Positions 24,521 through 33,858 of a DNA stretch of 64,000 nt are shown in pieces (position 1 is the stretch's first letter; each line of letters opens with the position of its first letter). The notes below the pieces were generated by a model. It searched no databases, was not told where the DNA came from, and saw only the letters and a program-made list of their open reading frames with translations. The stretch comes from Rhodospirillaceae bacterium (lineage in GTDB: Bacteria > Pseudomonadota > Alphaproteobacteria > Rhodospirillales > Rhodospirillaceae). The translations under genes and the position numbers were made by a program. The stretch covers positions 496,001-560,000 of the forward strand of contig JAVJSV010000012.1 in NCBI GenBank assembly GCA_040219235.1, read 5' to 3'.

Positions 24521-25480
24521 ATGAGCCAGTCGATGGCCCCAATCGCCCAAGAAAACAAGACGTTTGGCATTGGCCTGATGATTGGCGCCATGCTGACCAT
24601 GACGGCTATGGATGCGATTGTGAAATGGGCTGTGGCCGATTACAGCCTGCAGCAGGTGAACTTCATTCGCAGCATCACTGCGATGTTGGTCTTAAGTCCG
24701 TTGCTGATCAAAAACGGCGGGTTTAGGGCTTTATATACAACACGGCCTTGGGTTCATGTTTGGCGCACCTTGCTTATGGTAACCATTAGTTACACGTGGT
24801 TTTTTGCGCTTGGCCGGATGAAGCTGGCGGATCTTGGTGCTATTTTAATGGTCGCACCGCTCATCATTACGGCTTTATCTGTGCCGTTGCTGGGTGAAAA
24901 AGTAGGACGCCGGCGCTGGATTGCGGTGAGCATTGGCTTTGCAGGTATGCTGGCCATTGTCAGGCCTGGCATGGGTATCTTTAATCCAATTGCCGTGCTC
25001 GCGGTCACTGTAGCGTTTGGGTATGCCATGCTGATTCTGTCCAATCGCACTAATCGTGATAAAGAAAGCTTGGCCTCGCTTACGTACTATCCCCTGATCG
25101 GCATCTTTATTGTGTCTGGCCTTTTATCCCTATTGGACTGGACTCCTCCAACGCCGGTTGCCTGGTCGGCCATGTTGTTTGTGGGGCTGTGCGCTGGACT
25201 AGGGCACCTCTGCCTCACGTTGGCGTTCCGTTACGCCTCGCCGCCTGTTCTGGCCCCCTTGGAGTATACCGGCCTGATCTGGGCGGTGTTGTTTGGGTAT
25301 TGGTTTTTCGATGAACTACCGGATCAATGGACCGTTCTGGGCATGCTCATGATTGCGGGCGCTGGAATATTTGTTGTGTATCGTGAAGCGGTAATGACCA
25401 CGCAGCTTGTGCCGGAACCTGATTCTGAGTTGGGCTCTGATCTTCATCAGCGGGTTGCGAAAGCAGACTTACCTTCTTGA
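24521..25480 (+). CDS. EamA/DMT-superfamily transporter
   Basis: Protein of 319 aa with ten predicted membrane spans in two homologous EamA halves (about 20–145 and 158–300). Typical blocks are the LADLGAILMVAPLIITALSVPLLGE segment ending half one (about 106–130) and APLEYTGLIWAVLFGYWFFDE in half two (about 245–265). It should export a small metabolite such as an amino acid or a derivative. GGAGAGAGC precedes the ATG. The 3' end overlaps the convergent DctP gene by 34 bp, so the last about 11 residues are shared coding sequence. Confidence 0.9.
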   Translation: MSQSMAPIAQENKTFGIGLMIGAMLTMTAMDAIVKWAVADYSLQQVNFIRSITAMLVLSPLLIKNGGFRALYTTRPWVHVWRTLLMVTISYTWFFALGRMKLADLGAILMVAPLIITALSVPLLGEKVGRRRWIAVSIGFAGMLAIVRPGMGIFNPIAVLAVTVAFGYAMLILSNRTNRDKESLASLTYYPLIGIFIVSGLLSLLDWTPPTPVAWSAMLFVGLCAGLGHLCLTLAFRYASPPVLAPLEYTGLIWAVLFGYWFFDELPDQWTVLGMLMIAGAGIFVVYREAVMTTQLVPEPDSELGSDLHQRVAKADLPS

Positions 25481-26466
25481 ATGAGTTCGTATATCGCGGT
25501 GGCTTGGCCACCAATCTCTTCAACTAAAACCTGCTGATTGCGTTGGGCAAGAGTCTGGAACGCAGACCGCTGTATATCTGTCAGTGTGTGAATTCTGGCC
25601 CCAATCGTAGACAGCCTATCCGTTTCTTCACGCATCAATTCTAAAGCCATCTCTCGCTGCTCAGACTCTGGCCCAAAACTTGTGGCAATAATCTCTTGGA
25701 ATTCAGGAGAGAGATTTTCGAACCATCGCCGATTGACGATGCTAAATCCGAATTGCCGAGCGTGTTGTGTGAGAGTCATGTGCTGGGCGTACTCTGCTTC
25801 ACCGCCAGTTGCATACAGAACCAGCGACGACTCTCCGCCTTCCACCAATCCGGTTTGGAGGCTGGAGACTAAATCTGTTCGGGGAATATGAATGACGTCT
25901 GCACCGATGGCTTGTAAGAACAGTATGGAAGCCGTCGACTGCAAAGATCGCATGCGATAGCCCGCTGTATCAGCAGGTGTCAGCAAGGGCTTCGCGCCAT
26001 AGATATTTAACCAGCCCACATCCTGCCAATTTAATATGGCAAAGCCTGTGTCTTTAGCGAGTTCCGCAAACGGCTCTCTCAAGAAGTTATCGACAACAAA
26101 ATGAACTTCTTCCAGGCTTTCAAACAGATAAGGGGCGGTGAGAATGCCAAACTCCGGTACCACACGCGACATGCCCGAGTCACTGAAGCTTGAAATGTGG
26201 ACGCGACCCCGCAGCAAGGCAGGCATGCGGCTCTCTTCGCCGCCAGTTTCGCCCCGGATCAGCATCCGCAACCGCGCTTCACCACCCGAGCGTTCCAGTA
26301 CGGTTTTTTCGTAATCGAGCCAGATCTGCTCGCCGATATCGCCTGGGAACGTGGCCGCCCCGACCGTGCCAAGGTACTCATCTTCGGCGCTCTCGCTCGG
26401 CACCGATAATATGAGGACTAAGCCAAACAGAAGGGCCAATCCAATATACCAAGTGAATGAATTCAT
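25447..26466 (-). CDS. Orphan TRAP-type substrate-binding protein (DctP-like)
   Basis: Protein of 339 aa with a signal peptide (about 1–27, SESA|ED). It has the DctP signature blocks MLIRGETGGEESRMPALLRG, PYLFESLEEVHFVVDN and YRMRSLQSTASILFLQAIGAD, and ends with IYELIQEGKSAFA, much like the TRAP protein at 18.7 kb (AAIQEGKRAFA); the two are distant paralogs. There is no dctQ or dctM next to it, so it either works with a permease elsewhere (perhaps dctQM at 17 kb) or as a sensor. Its 3' end overlaps the EamA gene. Confidence 0.87.
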   Translation of the reverse strand: MNSFTWYIGLALLFGLVLILSVPSESAEDEYLGTVGAATFPGDIGEQIWLDYEKTVLERSGGEARLRMLIRGETGGEESRMPALLRGRVHISSFSDSGMSRVVPEFGILTAPYLFESLEEVHFVVDNFLREPFAELAKDTGFAILNWQDVGWLNIYGAKPLLTPADTAGYRMRSLQSTASILFLQAIGADVIHIPRTDLVSSLQTGLVEGGESSLVLYATGGEAEYAQHMTLTQHARQFGFSIVNRRWFENLSPEFQEIIATSFGPESEQREMALELMREETDRLSTIGARIHTLTDIQRSAFQTLAQRNQQVLVEEIGGQATAIYELIQEGKSAFATR

Positions 26467-26593
26467 AAGTTCTTCTGTTTAAATGGAACAAGGGATCAAA
26501 TCTGAGGAGGTTGATCTTGGCATGACGCGGTGAGCGTCTACAATGCCCGCCACACATGTATCAAAATGAATCGCAAAAACGCAAGGAGGCGAC

Positions 26594-27724
26594 ATGCAAA
26601 TTAAGGCCGCAGTATTGCATGAGATGGGGGCGAAGACGCCATATGCAAAGAGTCAGCCTCTTAAAGTGGAAACTCTAGAGCTTGATGGTCCTGGGCCTGG
26701 GGAACTTCTGATCCAAGTGAAAGCTGCTGGTCTGTGTCATTCTGATCTGTCTGTGATCAGCGGCAATCGACCCCGACCAACGCCCATGGCGCTGGGGCAC
26801 GAGGCGGCTGGGATCGTTAGAGAAGTCGGCAGCGGAGTCACACGCTTTGCTGTTGGTGATCATGTGGTGTTGGTGTTCGTGCCCAGTTGTGGACACTGTG
26901 TGCCCTGCGCTGAGGGTCGCCCGGCGCTCTGCGAACCCGGTGCGGTTGCAAATGGGGCTGGCACTTTGGTGTCTGGCGCGCGGAGGTTACATGCTGGCAA
27001 AGAAGACGTTCACCATCATTTAGGCGTCTCTGCTTTTGCAGATCATGCAGTCGTCAGTGAGACCTCATGCGTCAAAATAGATAAAGATCTCACCTTCGAA
27101 GAAGCTGCTTTGTTTGGCTGTGCTGTGATTACGGGTGTTGGTGCGGTTCTAAACACGGCCAAGGTTACACCCGGGGCGCGGGTTGCGGTCATTGGACTTG
27201 GCGGTGTTGGTTTAAACTCTCTCCTCGGTGCAGTATTGGCGGGGGCGAAACAGATCGTCGCTGTCGATCTTCGCGATGACAAATTGGCTCTGGCACGGCA
27301 GCTAGGGGCGACAGATACGGTCAATGCCAGCGATAAGGATGCTGTCGAGCAGATTAAAAAACTCACTGGTGGCGGTGTGGACTATGCCTTTGAAATGGCA
27401 GGGTCGGTTCCAGCTCTGGAGTTGGCGTGGGCGATTACCGCGCGCGGTGGTGAAACCGTGACGGCGGGTTTGCCGCATCCTGACAAACGCATGAGTCTTC
27501 CACCTGTCCAACTGGTTGGCGAAGAGCGCACCCTTAAAGGTAGCTACCTCGGCAGTTGTGTGCCCGTGCGCGATATTCCCACTTACATTGACCTTTATAA
27601 GAAGGGCAAGTTACCCGTAGATCGTCTGATGTCAGACCGGATCACTTTGGAAGACATCAACGTGGCCTTTGATCGTCTGGCGGCTGGCGAAACCGTACGG
27701 CAAGTCATTGTCTTTGATTCGTGA
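26594..27724 (+). CDS. Zinc-dependent alcohol dehydrogenase (MDR)
   Basis: Protein of 376 aa. Catalytic zinc ligands are Cys48 (GLCHSDLS) and His69-Glu70 (LGHEAAG); the structural-zinc lobe has Cys99, Cys102, Cys105 and Cys113 in the Cx2Cx2Cx7C pattern. The Rossmann motif VIGLGGVGLN is at about 199–208, followed by AVDLRDDKL with an Asp that favours NAD over NADP. The long SGARRLHAGKEDVHHH insertion (about 127–142) resembles class III / arylalcohol dehydrogenases. AGGAGG lies 7 bp before the ATG. It is 51 bp upstream of the first ThDP enzyme and is probably in the same operon; the alcohol or aldehyde it handles could be the product of those enzymes. Confidence 0.93.
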   Translation: MQIKAAVLHEMGAKTPYAKSQPLKVETLELDGPGPGELLIQVKAAGLCHSDLSVISGNRPRPTPMALGHEAAGIVREVGSGVTRFAVGDHVVLVFVPSCGHCVPCAEGRPALCEPGAVANGAGTLVSGARRLHAGKEDVHHHLGVSAFADHAVVSETSCVKIDKDLTFEEAALFGCAVITGVGAVLNTAKVTPGARVAVIGLGGVGLNSLLGAVLAGAKQIVAVDLRDDKLALARQLGATDTVNASDKDAVEQIKKLTGGGVDYAFEMAGSVPALELAWAITARGGETVTAGLPHPDKRMSLPPVQLVGEERTLKGSYLGSCVPVRDIPTYIDLYKKGKLPVDRLMSDRITLEDINVAFDRLAAGETVRQVIVFDS

Positions 27725-27775
27725 TGTCTTTGACTGCTGATCAAGTCAGATTTTCATAAATCAAAGGCAAGATGC

Positions 27776-29536
27776 ATGGCTGGGACGACCAAGAAAACCT
27801 CACGCGCTAAGTCCAACCAAGTGAATGGTGGAGAAGTTATTGCTAAGGCGCTGGCAGGTTATGGCGTGCGCACTGTGGCCTGTTTGTCTGGCACGGCGCA
27901 TACGCACCTTCTGTTTGCCTTTGAGAACAACAACATTCGTATTGTCTCTGGCCGTCACGAAACGGCAACCGTTGCCGTGGCCGACGGCTATAGCCGAGTG
28001 TCCGGCACCTTAGGTGTGGCGTTGATCAAGGCGGACCAGGGGTTGCCGAATGCCATGTCCGGTATCATCACGGCCAATCAAGCGTGCTCGCCAGTGGTGG
28101 TTTTGGTTTCCATGTTGCCGGACCCGAAACGTGAAGCCGCAGATGAGTGGCCGAACGACTGGCTGGATATGGTGAAGCCCTATGCCAAATGGGTGCGCAG
28201 CGTCCCAGCAGCCGATCGTTTGGAAGAGTTCGTCCATGCCGCGGCGCGGCATGCCACAAGCGGACGCCCTGGTGTGGCTGTTTTGGGCATCCCGCAGCAT
28301 TTCGAAGGGCAGGCGGTTGACGCTGTTCAAACGGTCAGTCCGGTGCCGATGGAACCTTCTGTGCCGAGCAAGGCTGCAATTGATCAGGCTGCAGATCTGT
28401 TGGCCCGTGCGAAGCGGCCCATGATTTTAGCAGGCACCGGGGCTGCCTTATCTGGCGCAGGGGATGCGTTACGGGAAATCTCTCAGGCTCATAACGTGCC
28501 GGTTCTGGCGAACGCTTTGGGCCGTGGGTTGGTGCCGGAAGACCTGAAATTGGGGTTTTCCTGGCCGCTGGCCCAGGTGGCCGCAAAAGATGCGGATGTT
28601 GTTTTAATTGTTGGTCTGCGTCTGACCGAACGCATGGGCTATGGTCTGGCGCCGAGGTTCAATGGATCGGCGAAGTTTATTCAAATTGATGTGGAGGCCG
28701 AAGAGATTGGCCGCAACCGGCCTGTTGATGTGCCGCTGGTCGGTGATGCACGATTGACGGTCGAGGCTTTGAGCAAAGCTTTACGTATACGAAAATCTGC
28801 CGCGAAAAAATTGCCGACCTGGGTCAACACAGCCATGAAAGCGCGGCTGGCGCGGATCGAAGAATTGGGCAAAGAAAAAGACGGCCCTGTGCATCCCTAT
28901 CGCATTGGCCGCGAATTGATGAAACAGATGCCAGCCAACGCCATCTACGTTGGTGACGGCGCAGATATTCAAAATTGGATGCACGCCATTCTGCGTATTC
29001 GCAGCGCGCGCGGATTCATGGATCATTATCCGCTAGGGTCTATGGGAATCGGCACGCCCCTAGCCATCGGCGCTGCTGCCGCGGCTCGTGATCAAAGTGA
29101 AGCAACAGGCAAACCGCCACGCCCAGTTGTTCTTGTAACCGGCGACGGTGCGTTTGGCTTTTATGCTGCCGAGTTCAATGCGTTATCTCTCGCTGGTTTG
29201 AAGCTGGTGTGTGTTATTTCTAATGATGGCGCCTGGGGCACCGAAAAGCATGGTCAACTGAATGCGGTCGGCAAAGCTATCAACTGTGAACTTGGACAGT
29301 GGGATTACAATTTGATCGGGCAGATGTTCGGTGGACGCGGTGAGAGGGTTGAATCTCCATCTGATGTTGGAGCTGCATTAAAGCGTGCCTTTGCCGCTGA
29401 TACTTTTAGTGTGGTGAATGTGCTCACTGATCCTATGGCAGGGCTTGTCCGCAAGCAGGACCCGCGGGTTCAAACCGTGGCCTTTGAAGACTTGGTTTCT
29501 AGCCTGAAAACTCATCACACCCCTGACGTCGCATAA
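27776..29536 (+). CDS. ThDP-dependent enzyme of the acetolactate synthase / 2-hydroxyacyl-CoA lyase type (copy 1)
   Basis: Protein of 586 aa with the three domains of this family: N-terminal pyrimidine-binding domain with the catalytic Glu62 (GRHETATVAVADGYSR), central domain with LAGTGAALSGAGDAL and EEIGRNRPVDVPLVGDA, and C-terminal pyrophosphate-binding domain with the GDG…N motif (GDGAFGF at about 456–462, SNDGAWG at about 481–487). It should decarboxylate or cleave a 2-oxo acid or 2-hydroxyacyl-CoA; the central GRNRP segment is nearer to oxalyl-CoA decarboxylase / hydroxyacyl-CoA lyase than to IlvB, and no small ilvH-like subunit is near. It has a basic N-terminal extension of about 15 residues. 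Copy 2 follows after 30 bp. Confidence 0.87.
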   Translation: MAGTTKKTSRAKSNQVNGGEVIAKALAGYGVRTVACLSGTAHTHLLFAFENNNIRIVSGRHETATVAVADGYSRVSGTLGVALIKADQGLPNAMSGIITANQACSPVVVLVSMLPDPKREAADEWPNDWLDMVKPYAKWVRSVPAADRLEEFVHAAARHATSGRPGVAVLGIPQHFEGQAVDAVQTVSPVPMEPSVPSKAAIDQAADLLARAKRPMILAGTGAALSGAGDALREISQAHNVPVLANALGRGLVPEDLKLGFSWPLAQVAAKDADVVLIVGLRLTERMGYGLAPRFNGSAKFIQIDVEAEEIGRNRPVDVPLVGDARLTVEALSKALRIRKSAAKKLPTWVNTAMKARLARIEELGKEKDGPVHPYRIGRELMKQMPANAIYVGDGADIQNWMHAILRIRSARGFMDHYPLGSMGIGTPLAIGAAAAARDQSEATGKPPRPVVLVTGDGAFGFYAAEFNALSLAGLKLVCVISNDGAWGTEKHGQLNAVGKAINCELGQWDYNLIGQMFGGRGERVESPSDVGAALKRAFAADTFSVVNVLTDPMAGLVRKQDPRVQTVAFEDLVSSLKTHHTPDVA

Positions 29537-29566
29537 ATCAGACAGAAGTTTAGCAAAGGAAGACTC

Positions 29567-31312
29567 ATGCCAGCGAAATCAAATCAGATGACTGGTGCGC
29601 AGCTTATTCTTAGGGCGCTTAAAAAATACGACCTCACAACCGCCTTTTGTCTGGCAGGGACTGCGCATGGGCCATTGTTGATTGAATTAGTGAAAGACAA
29701 AATCTCAGTCATCTCTGGTCGCAATGAGTCCGCAACCGTTGGCGCAGCGGATGGCTATGCACGTGTCACCGGCAAGCTGGGTGTAGCTTTAATCAATGCA
29801 GAGCACGGCTTGCCCAACGCCATGACGGGCATTCTGACCGCCCAGGAAGCCTGCTCGCCGGTGATAGTTTTACTCACGATGCCCTACGGCAATCGCGCCG
29901 ATGCACAGGGCGGTTACCCGTCCAACGTGCTGAATATGGTGTCGCCGTTCGTGAAATACTGCCAACTGGTTCCCGATGCTGACCGGCTGCAGGAATATAT
30001 TGAGGTGGCCGCACGGCATGCGCTGTCGGGCCGCCCAGGCGTGGCTGTGCTTGGAGTGCCAAATGGGTTTCAAACTCAAGCCATCAACTATGCTGAGGGT
30101 ATCAACCCGGACGCCACCGTTGCGCCGACGTTTGAGCCGGATGCAGACGCCATCGCCCAGGCTGCGCTCCTACTGTCCAAGGCCAAGCGCCCTCTTATTC
30201 TTGCAGGGTCCGGCGCGGCTTTGTCGGGCGCCGGGGATGCACTACGCAAGTTTACGAAGGTCTTTAATATTCCAATCTTTGCCAATGCGCTCGGTCGGGG
30301 CCTCGTGCCGGAAGATGATGTGCTCAGTTATTCCTGGCCCTTGGCCAACGGGTCTGCCGCGCCGGCGGATGTGGTCGTGGTGCTGGGGATGCGCCTGACG
30401 CAACGCATGGGCTATGGCCTTGCGCCGCGTTTCGATAAGAACGCGAAGTTCATTCAAATTGATGTTCACCCTGAAGAAATTGGCCGCAACCGCCCTATTC
30501 ATGTGCCTGTCGTCAGTGATGCCAAACAAGCCGTGCTGTTTTTGCATAAGGCGTTGAAGAAACTCAAAACCAAGCCAAAAGCTGCACCGGCGTGGATCAA
30601 TAAAGCGATGAAACCGCGCTTGGACCGCATTCAAGAGTTGGCCACGAGTCCGGCCGGCGGGCCGATTCAGCCCTTTGATATGGCGCGTGCGGTCACGGCA
30701 TATATGCCAAAAAACGCGATCTATGCGGGCGACGGCGCGGATACCCAAAACTGGATGCATGGATTCCTGCGCGTCAAAACGGAGCGCTCGTTTCTCGATC
30801 ATTATCCGGTCGGTTGTATGGGAACGGTGCTGCCTTTGGCTGTGGGCGCGGCGGCTGCTGCGAAAGAGGAAGCAGAACACACCGGTAAAAAACCACGCCC
30901 CGTCGTGCTTGTGTCCGGAGATGGTGCGTTTGGTTTTTACTGCAGTGAGATCAACGGCGCGGTGCAGGCAGGCTTGCCGCTACTCACCGTCATTTGTAAC
31001 GATGGCGCATGGGGCACGGAGAAACATGGACAGATCATGCAACTGGGCAAAGTGGTCAACTGCGAGCTTGGCCACAATGACTATCAGTTGATTGGCGAGG
31101 CTTATGGTGCTCTTGGCTTGAAGGTCGAAGATCCGGCTGAGCTAGATGCCAAAATGAAGAAAGCCTACAAGGCGGTATGCGATGGTCCAGTGGTTGTGAA
31201 TGTCATTGTGGATGGCATGGCTGGTTTGGTACGCAAAAAAGAACCTTTAGTTCAGACGATTGCGTTCAGTGACTTGTTAGCCGGCCAAAGGGCACAGTAC
31301 GATTTGGAGTAA
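29567..31312 (+). CDS. ThDP-dependent enzyme of the acetolactate synthase / 2-hydroxyacyl-CoA lyase type (copy 2)
   Basis: Protein of 581 aa, full-length paralog of the preceding gene with all cofactor residues kept: Glu54 (GRNESATVGAADGYAR), GDGAFGF (about 449–455) and CNDGAWG (about 474–480). Blocks such as LILAGSGAALSGAGDALRKF, RMGYGLAPRF and IGRNRPIHVPVVSDA show that both proteins share a recent ancestor. The N-terminal basic extension of copy 1 is missing. AAGGAAG precedes the ATG. Because both copies keep all ThDP contacts, the pair may form a hetero-oligomer or have two substrates. The gene ends 20 bp before the convergent NSS transporter. Confidence 0.87.
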   Translation: MPAKSNQMTGAQLILRALKKYDLTTAFCLAGTAHGPLLIELVKDKISVISGRNESATVGAADGYARVTGKLGVALINAEHGLPNAMTGILTAQEACSPVIVLLTMPYGNRADAQGGYPSNVLNMVSPFVKYCQLVPDADRLQEYIEVAARHALSGRPGVAVLGVPNGFQTQAINYAEGINPDATVAPTFEPDADAIAQAALLLSKAKRPLILAGSGAALSGAGDALRKFTKVFNIPIFANALGRGLVPEDDVLSYSWPLANGSAAPADVVVVLGMRLTQRMGYGLAPRFDKNAKFIQIDVHPEEIGRNRPIHVPVVSDAKQAVLFLHKALKKLKTKPKAAPAWINKAMKPRLDRIQELATSPAGGPIQPFDMARAVTAYMPKNAIYAGDGADTQNWMHGFLRVKTERSFLDHYPVGCMGTVLPLAVGAAAAAKEEAEHTGKKPRPVVLVSGDGAFGFYCSEINGAVQAGLPLLTVICNDGAWGTEKHGQIMQLGKVVNCELGHNDYQLIGEAYGALGLKVEDPAELDAKMKKAYKAVCDGPVVVNVIVDGMAGLVRKKEPLVQTIAFSDLLAGQRAQYDLE

Positions 31313-31332
31313 CGTCCTGTGCAGGCGAGCAC

Positions 31333-32694
31333 TTATAACCAGGCCGAAGCTAGAACCCAGAAAATACCCACGGGGCAGACAAATCGCACTAGGAAGCGCC
31401 ATGCTTTAAAGGCGGTTCCGCTCATGCCTAATTCTTGAGTCAGAACGTCCGATTTCATCCACCATCCCGCAAAAATAGCGATCAACATGCCACCTAAGGG
31501 CAAGAGCGCTTGGCCAGTGATATAGTCGACCAAATCTAAAATACCGGTTGTCTTAAAGCGTTCGATGAATCCTAACAGGTAAACATCAGCCCAGATGCTG
31601 GTGGATAGGGCAGAGCAAACCCCAACTGCCCAGACCGCCGCGCCGATGGATAGTGTTGCTCGCTTTCGGGTCCATCCCTGGCGTTCTTCAAGCCAAGAGA
31701 CTGGCACTTCTAAGAGTGAGATCGCTGACGTTAGAGCTGCAAAAGCCAGCAACACAAAAAAACCTGTCCCGATGATCGTGCCGCCAGGCATTTGGCCAAA
31801 AGCTAAAGGCAAGGTCACGAACACTAGACCAGGCCCTGCTTCGGGATCCAGGCCATTGGCGAATACGATTGGGAAAATGGCGAGGCCAGCTAAAATAGCA
31901 ACCACCGTGTCGGCAATCGCAATCAAAGCACAGGCCCGCGGCAGCGGAATGTTTTTGGGCAGATAAGCTCCATAAGTAAACATGATCCCAATGCCGACAC
32001 TAATGGAGAAAAAAGCTTGCCCGATGGCAGCCAGAACCACGTCGGCGTCTATTTTTGAAAAGTCAGGGCTAAAAAGAAACGCAAGCCCCGCGGCAAAATC
32101 CCCAGCGGCAATGGCATAGCCAACCACTAGCAAAAGCATCACAAATAGGGCAGGCATCATAATGCTCACCGCCCGTTCCAAACCCGCTTTGATGCCACGG
32201 ATCACGATGGCGACAGTCACAGCAATAAAGGCCGTATGCCAGAATAGAACGACGCCCGGGCTGCCCAGCAAGGTGTTGAAGTCTGCGTTTACGGCGGCAG
32301 CATCCATGCCGGTAAACGCACCGGAAATAGTTTTGGGCACATAGGCAATGACCCAACCGCCGATGACGCTATAAAACGATAGAATAAGAAACGCTGCAGC
32401 AACGCCAAACCACCCGACGACGCCCCAGTTTTTTGAAGCGCCGACTTCTTCTGCTGCCTTTTGCATCGAGACAGGGGCGCTCATATGGCCGTGGCGGCCA
32501 ATCATGGTTTCTGAAATCAGAACGGGAATGGCAATTAGGATCACGGCGGCAAGGTAAATGAGAACAAATGCGCCACCGCCGTTGGTGCCGGTCATGTAAG
32601 GAAAGCGCCAAATGTTGCCAAGGCCGACGGCGGCGCCGACGGCGGCCATTAAAAATGTTGTGCTTGACGACCATTGCTCGTGCTTAAACGCCAT
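31333..32694 (-). CDS. Sodium-dependent transporter, NSS/SNF family
   Basis: Protein of 453 aa with about 11 membrane spans, as in short bacterial NSS members (MhsT/LeuT-like, Tyt1). The N-terminal signature WSSSTTFLMAAVGAAVGLGNIWRFP (8–32) contains the unwound TM1 sodium/substrate site, and GGGAFVLIYL (about 39–48) starts TM2. It should import an amino acid with sodium. Convergent with ThDP copy 2. Substrate not readable. Confidence 0.93.
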   Translation of the reverse strand: MAFKHEQWSSSTTFLMAAVGAAVGLGNIWRFPYMTGTNGGGAFVLIYLAAVILIAIPVLISETMIGRHGHMSAPVSMQKAAEEVGASKNWGVVGWFGVAAAFLILSFYSVIGGWVIAYVPKTISGAFTGMDAAAVNADFNTLLGSPGVVLFWHTAFIAVTVAIVIRGIKAGLERAVSIMMPALFVMLLLVVGYAIAAGDFAAGLAFLFSPDFSKIDADVVLAAIGQAFFSISVGIGIMFTYGAYLPKNIPLPRACALIAIADTVVAILAGLAIFPIVFANGLDPEAGPGLVFVTLPLAFGQMPGGTIIGTGFFVLLAFAALTSAISLLEVPVSWLEERQGWTRKRATLSIGAAVWAVGVCSALSTSIWADVYLLGFIERFKTTGILDLVDYITGQALLPLGGMLIAIFAGWWMKSDVLTQELGMSGTAFKAWRFLVRFVCPVGIFWVLASAWL

Positions 32695-32744
32695 GATCCA
32701 TCCTCTTTTGATGCGCTATCATTATATGCTAACGAATATCAGTG

Positions 32745-33797
32745 TTAGGGCAATACATCCGCTAGGGCGCTCAGAATGCGCTGCGCTGTTGGTGCCGGGG
32801 CGTAATGTTCAATGGCCCAAGTTCGTCCAGCTTTAGCTATATTAGGCCACTCCGCACGACGTTCCCAAATCGCATCAGCTGACTCAGATAAGTCCGAGAG
32901 GTCTAAGGGGATATAATGGGTCCATGCCTTGGGCGTGATTGGCAGATTAAAACTGTACTTCTCAAAATCGAGATGGATGGGGATGCACCCGCAGGATAGG
33001 GCCTCCCAAAACCGCCAACTGTCCCACCTCAATACGGCTGCCGTTTCAATATGTTCGAAGGTGTGTTGTGCGAACAGAGTTGGCTGATGATTCTTAAACC
33101 AATGATTACCCATGATCGGACTGTAAAACTCGCCGCCATAGGCCAGGCACAGGGCTGTATTTTCCAGAGTCTTTATGTAGCGCGCCGGCGGCGCATTGAG
33201 CTTAGTGACCGGGATGCTCTTTGATAACACTGGCGTAAAGGCTAATTCCAATAGCGCCCGCACACCTTGGTGCAGGGTTGGGCGAAAGCTGTCGAGCACC
33301 ACTTGATCGCGTTGGCCGGTCGGAAGAACATTCTTGGATGTATCGCATAGATGTTTAGGCAACCCGAAGGCGATTGGAATGCGCTGACCCGGTTTCACGG
33401 CAGCTGTGCTGTCATGGGCGACAAATACAATATGAGGGTTGGGCACCTCACTGAAAATACTGATGTCACTGGTGGTGATGTAAGCCACGGGCGCTGGCTC
33501 AACGCCTTCAAAGGTAATGAAGGTATTATGCGCTGAAATATCCACCAAATAAGCTGAGAACCCGGTAAGCGGTTCCGCGTGAATGGTTGAGAGATCAAAG
33601 TCTTTCAAAGGCGCGGAGGCCGGGCGTGACGTAACCTGTGTCGCATTGGTCTTTACGCCAATGCCGAGGTCCAACAAGCCCTCAATCAAGCAGCCCGAGA
33701 AATGCGTCAGCGTTTGATCTGGAGCATGAATATAAAGGCCACGTGAAAACAAAGATTTAAGATCAGTGTTAGGCATGTCACATTTTTGAGATTGCAT
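32745..33797 (-). CDS. Exostosin/GT47-like glycosyltransferase
   Basis: Protein of 350 aa. The C-terminal half contains LRWDSWRFWEALSCGCIPIH (about 255–274), the nucleotide-sugar-binding signature of exostosin-type GT-B glycosyltransferases (R-F-x-E-A-L-x-x-G-x-I-P-V/I). The N-terminal half has alternating strands and helices that fit a GT-B acceptor domain. No signal peptide is seen. A second ATG lies seven codons in (33776); neither has a good ribosome site. It is isolated between the NSS transporter and the divergent MoaD-like gene; acceptor and donor unknown. Confidence 0.6.
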   Translation of the reverse strand: MQSQKCDMPNTDLKSLFSRGLYIHAPDQTLTHFSGCLIEGLLDLGIGVKTNATQVTSRPASAPLKDFDLSTIHAEPLTGFSAYLVDISAHNTFITFEGVEPAPVAYITTSDISIFSEVPNPHIVFVAHDSTAAVKPGQRIPIAFGLPKHLCDTSKNVLPTGQRDQVVLDSFRPTLHQGVRALLELAFTPVLSKSIPVTKLNAPPARYIKTLENTALCLAYGGEFYSPIMGNHWFKNHQPTLFAQHTFEHIETAAVLRWDSWRFWEALSCGCIPIHLDFEKYSFNLPITPKAWTHYIPLDLSDLSESADAIWERRAEWPNIAKAGRTWAIEHYAPAPTAQRILSALADVLP

Positions 33798-33858
33798 CAG
33801 TATTGGTCATCCTGCACCATAACATCCAAGACGCAAACCTGAGGTCAGATTTTAGTCT

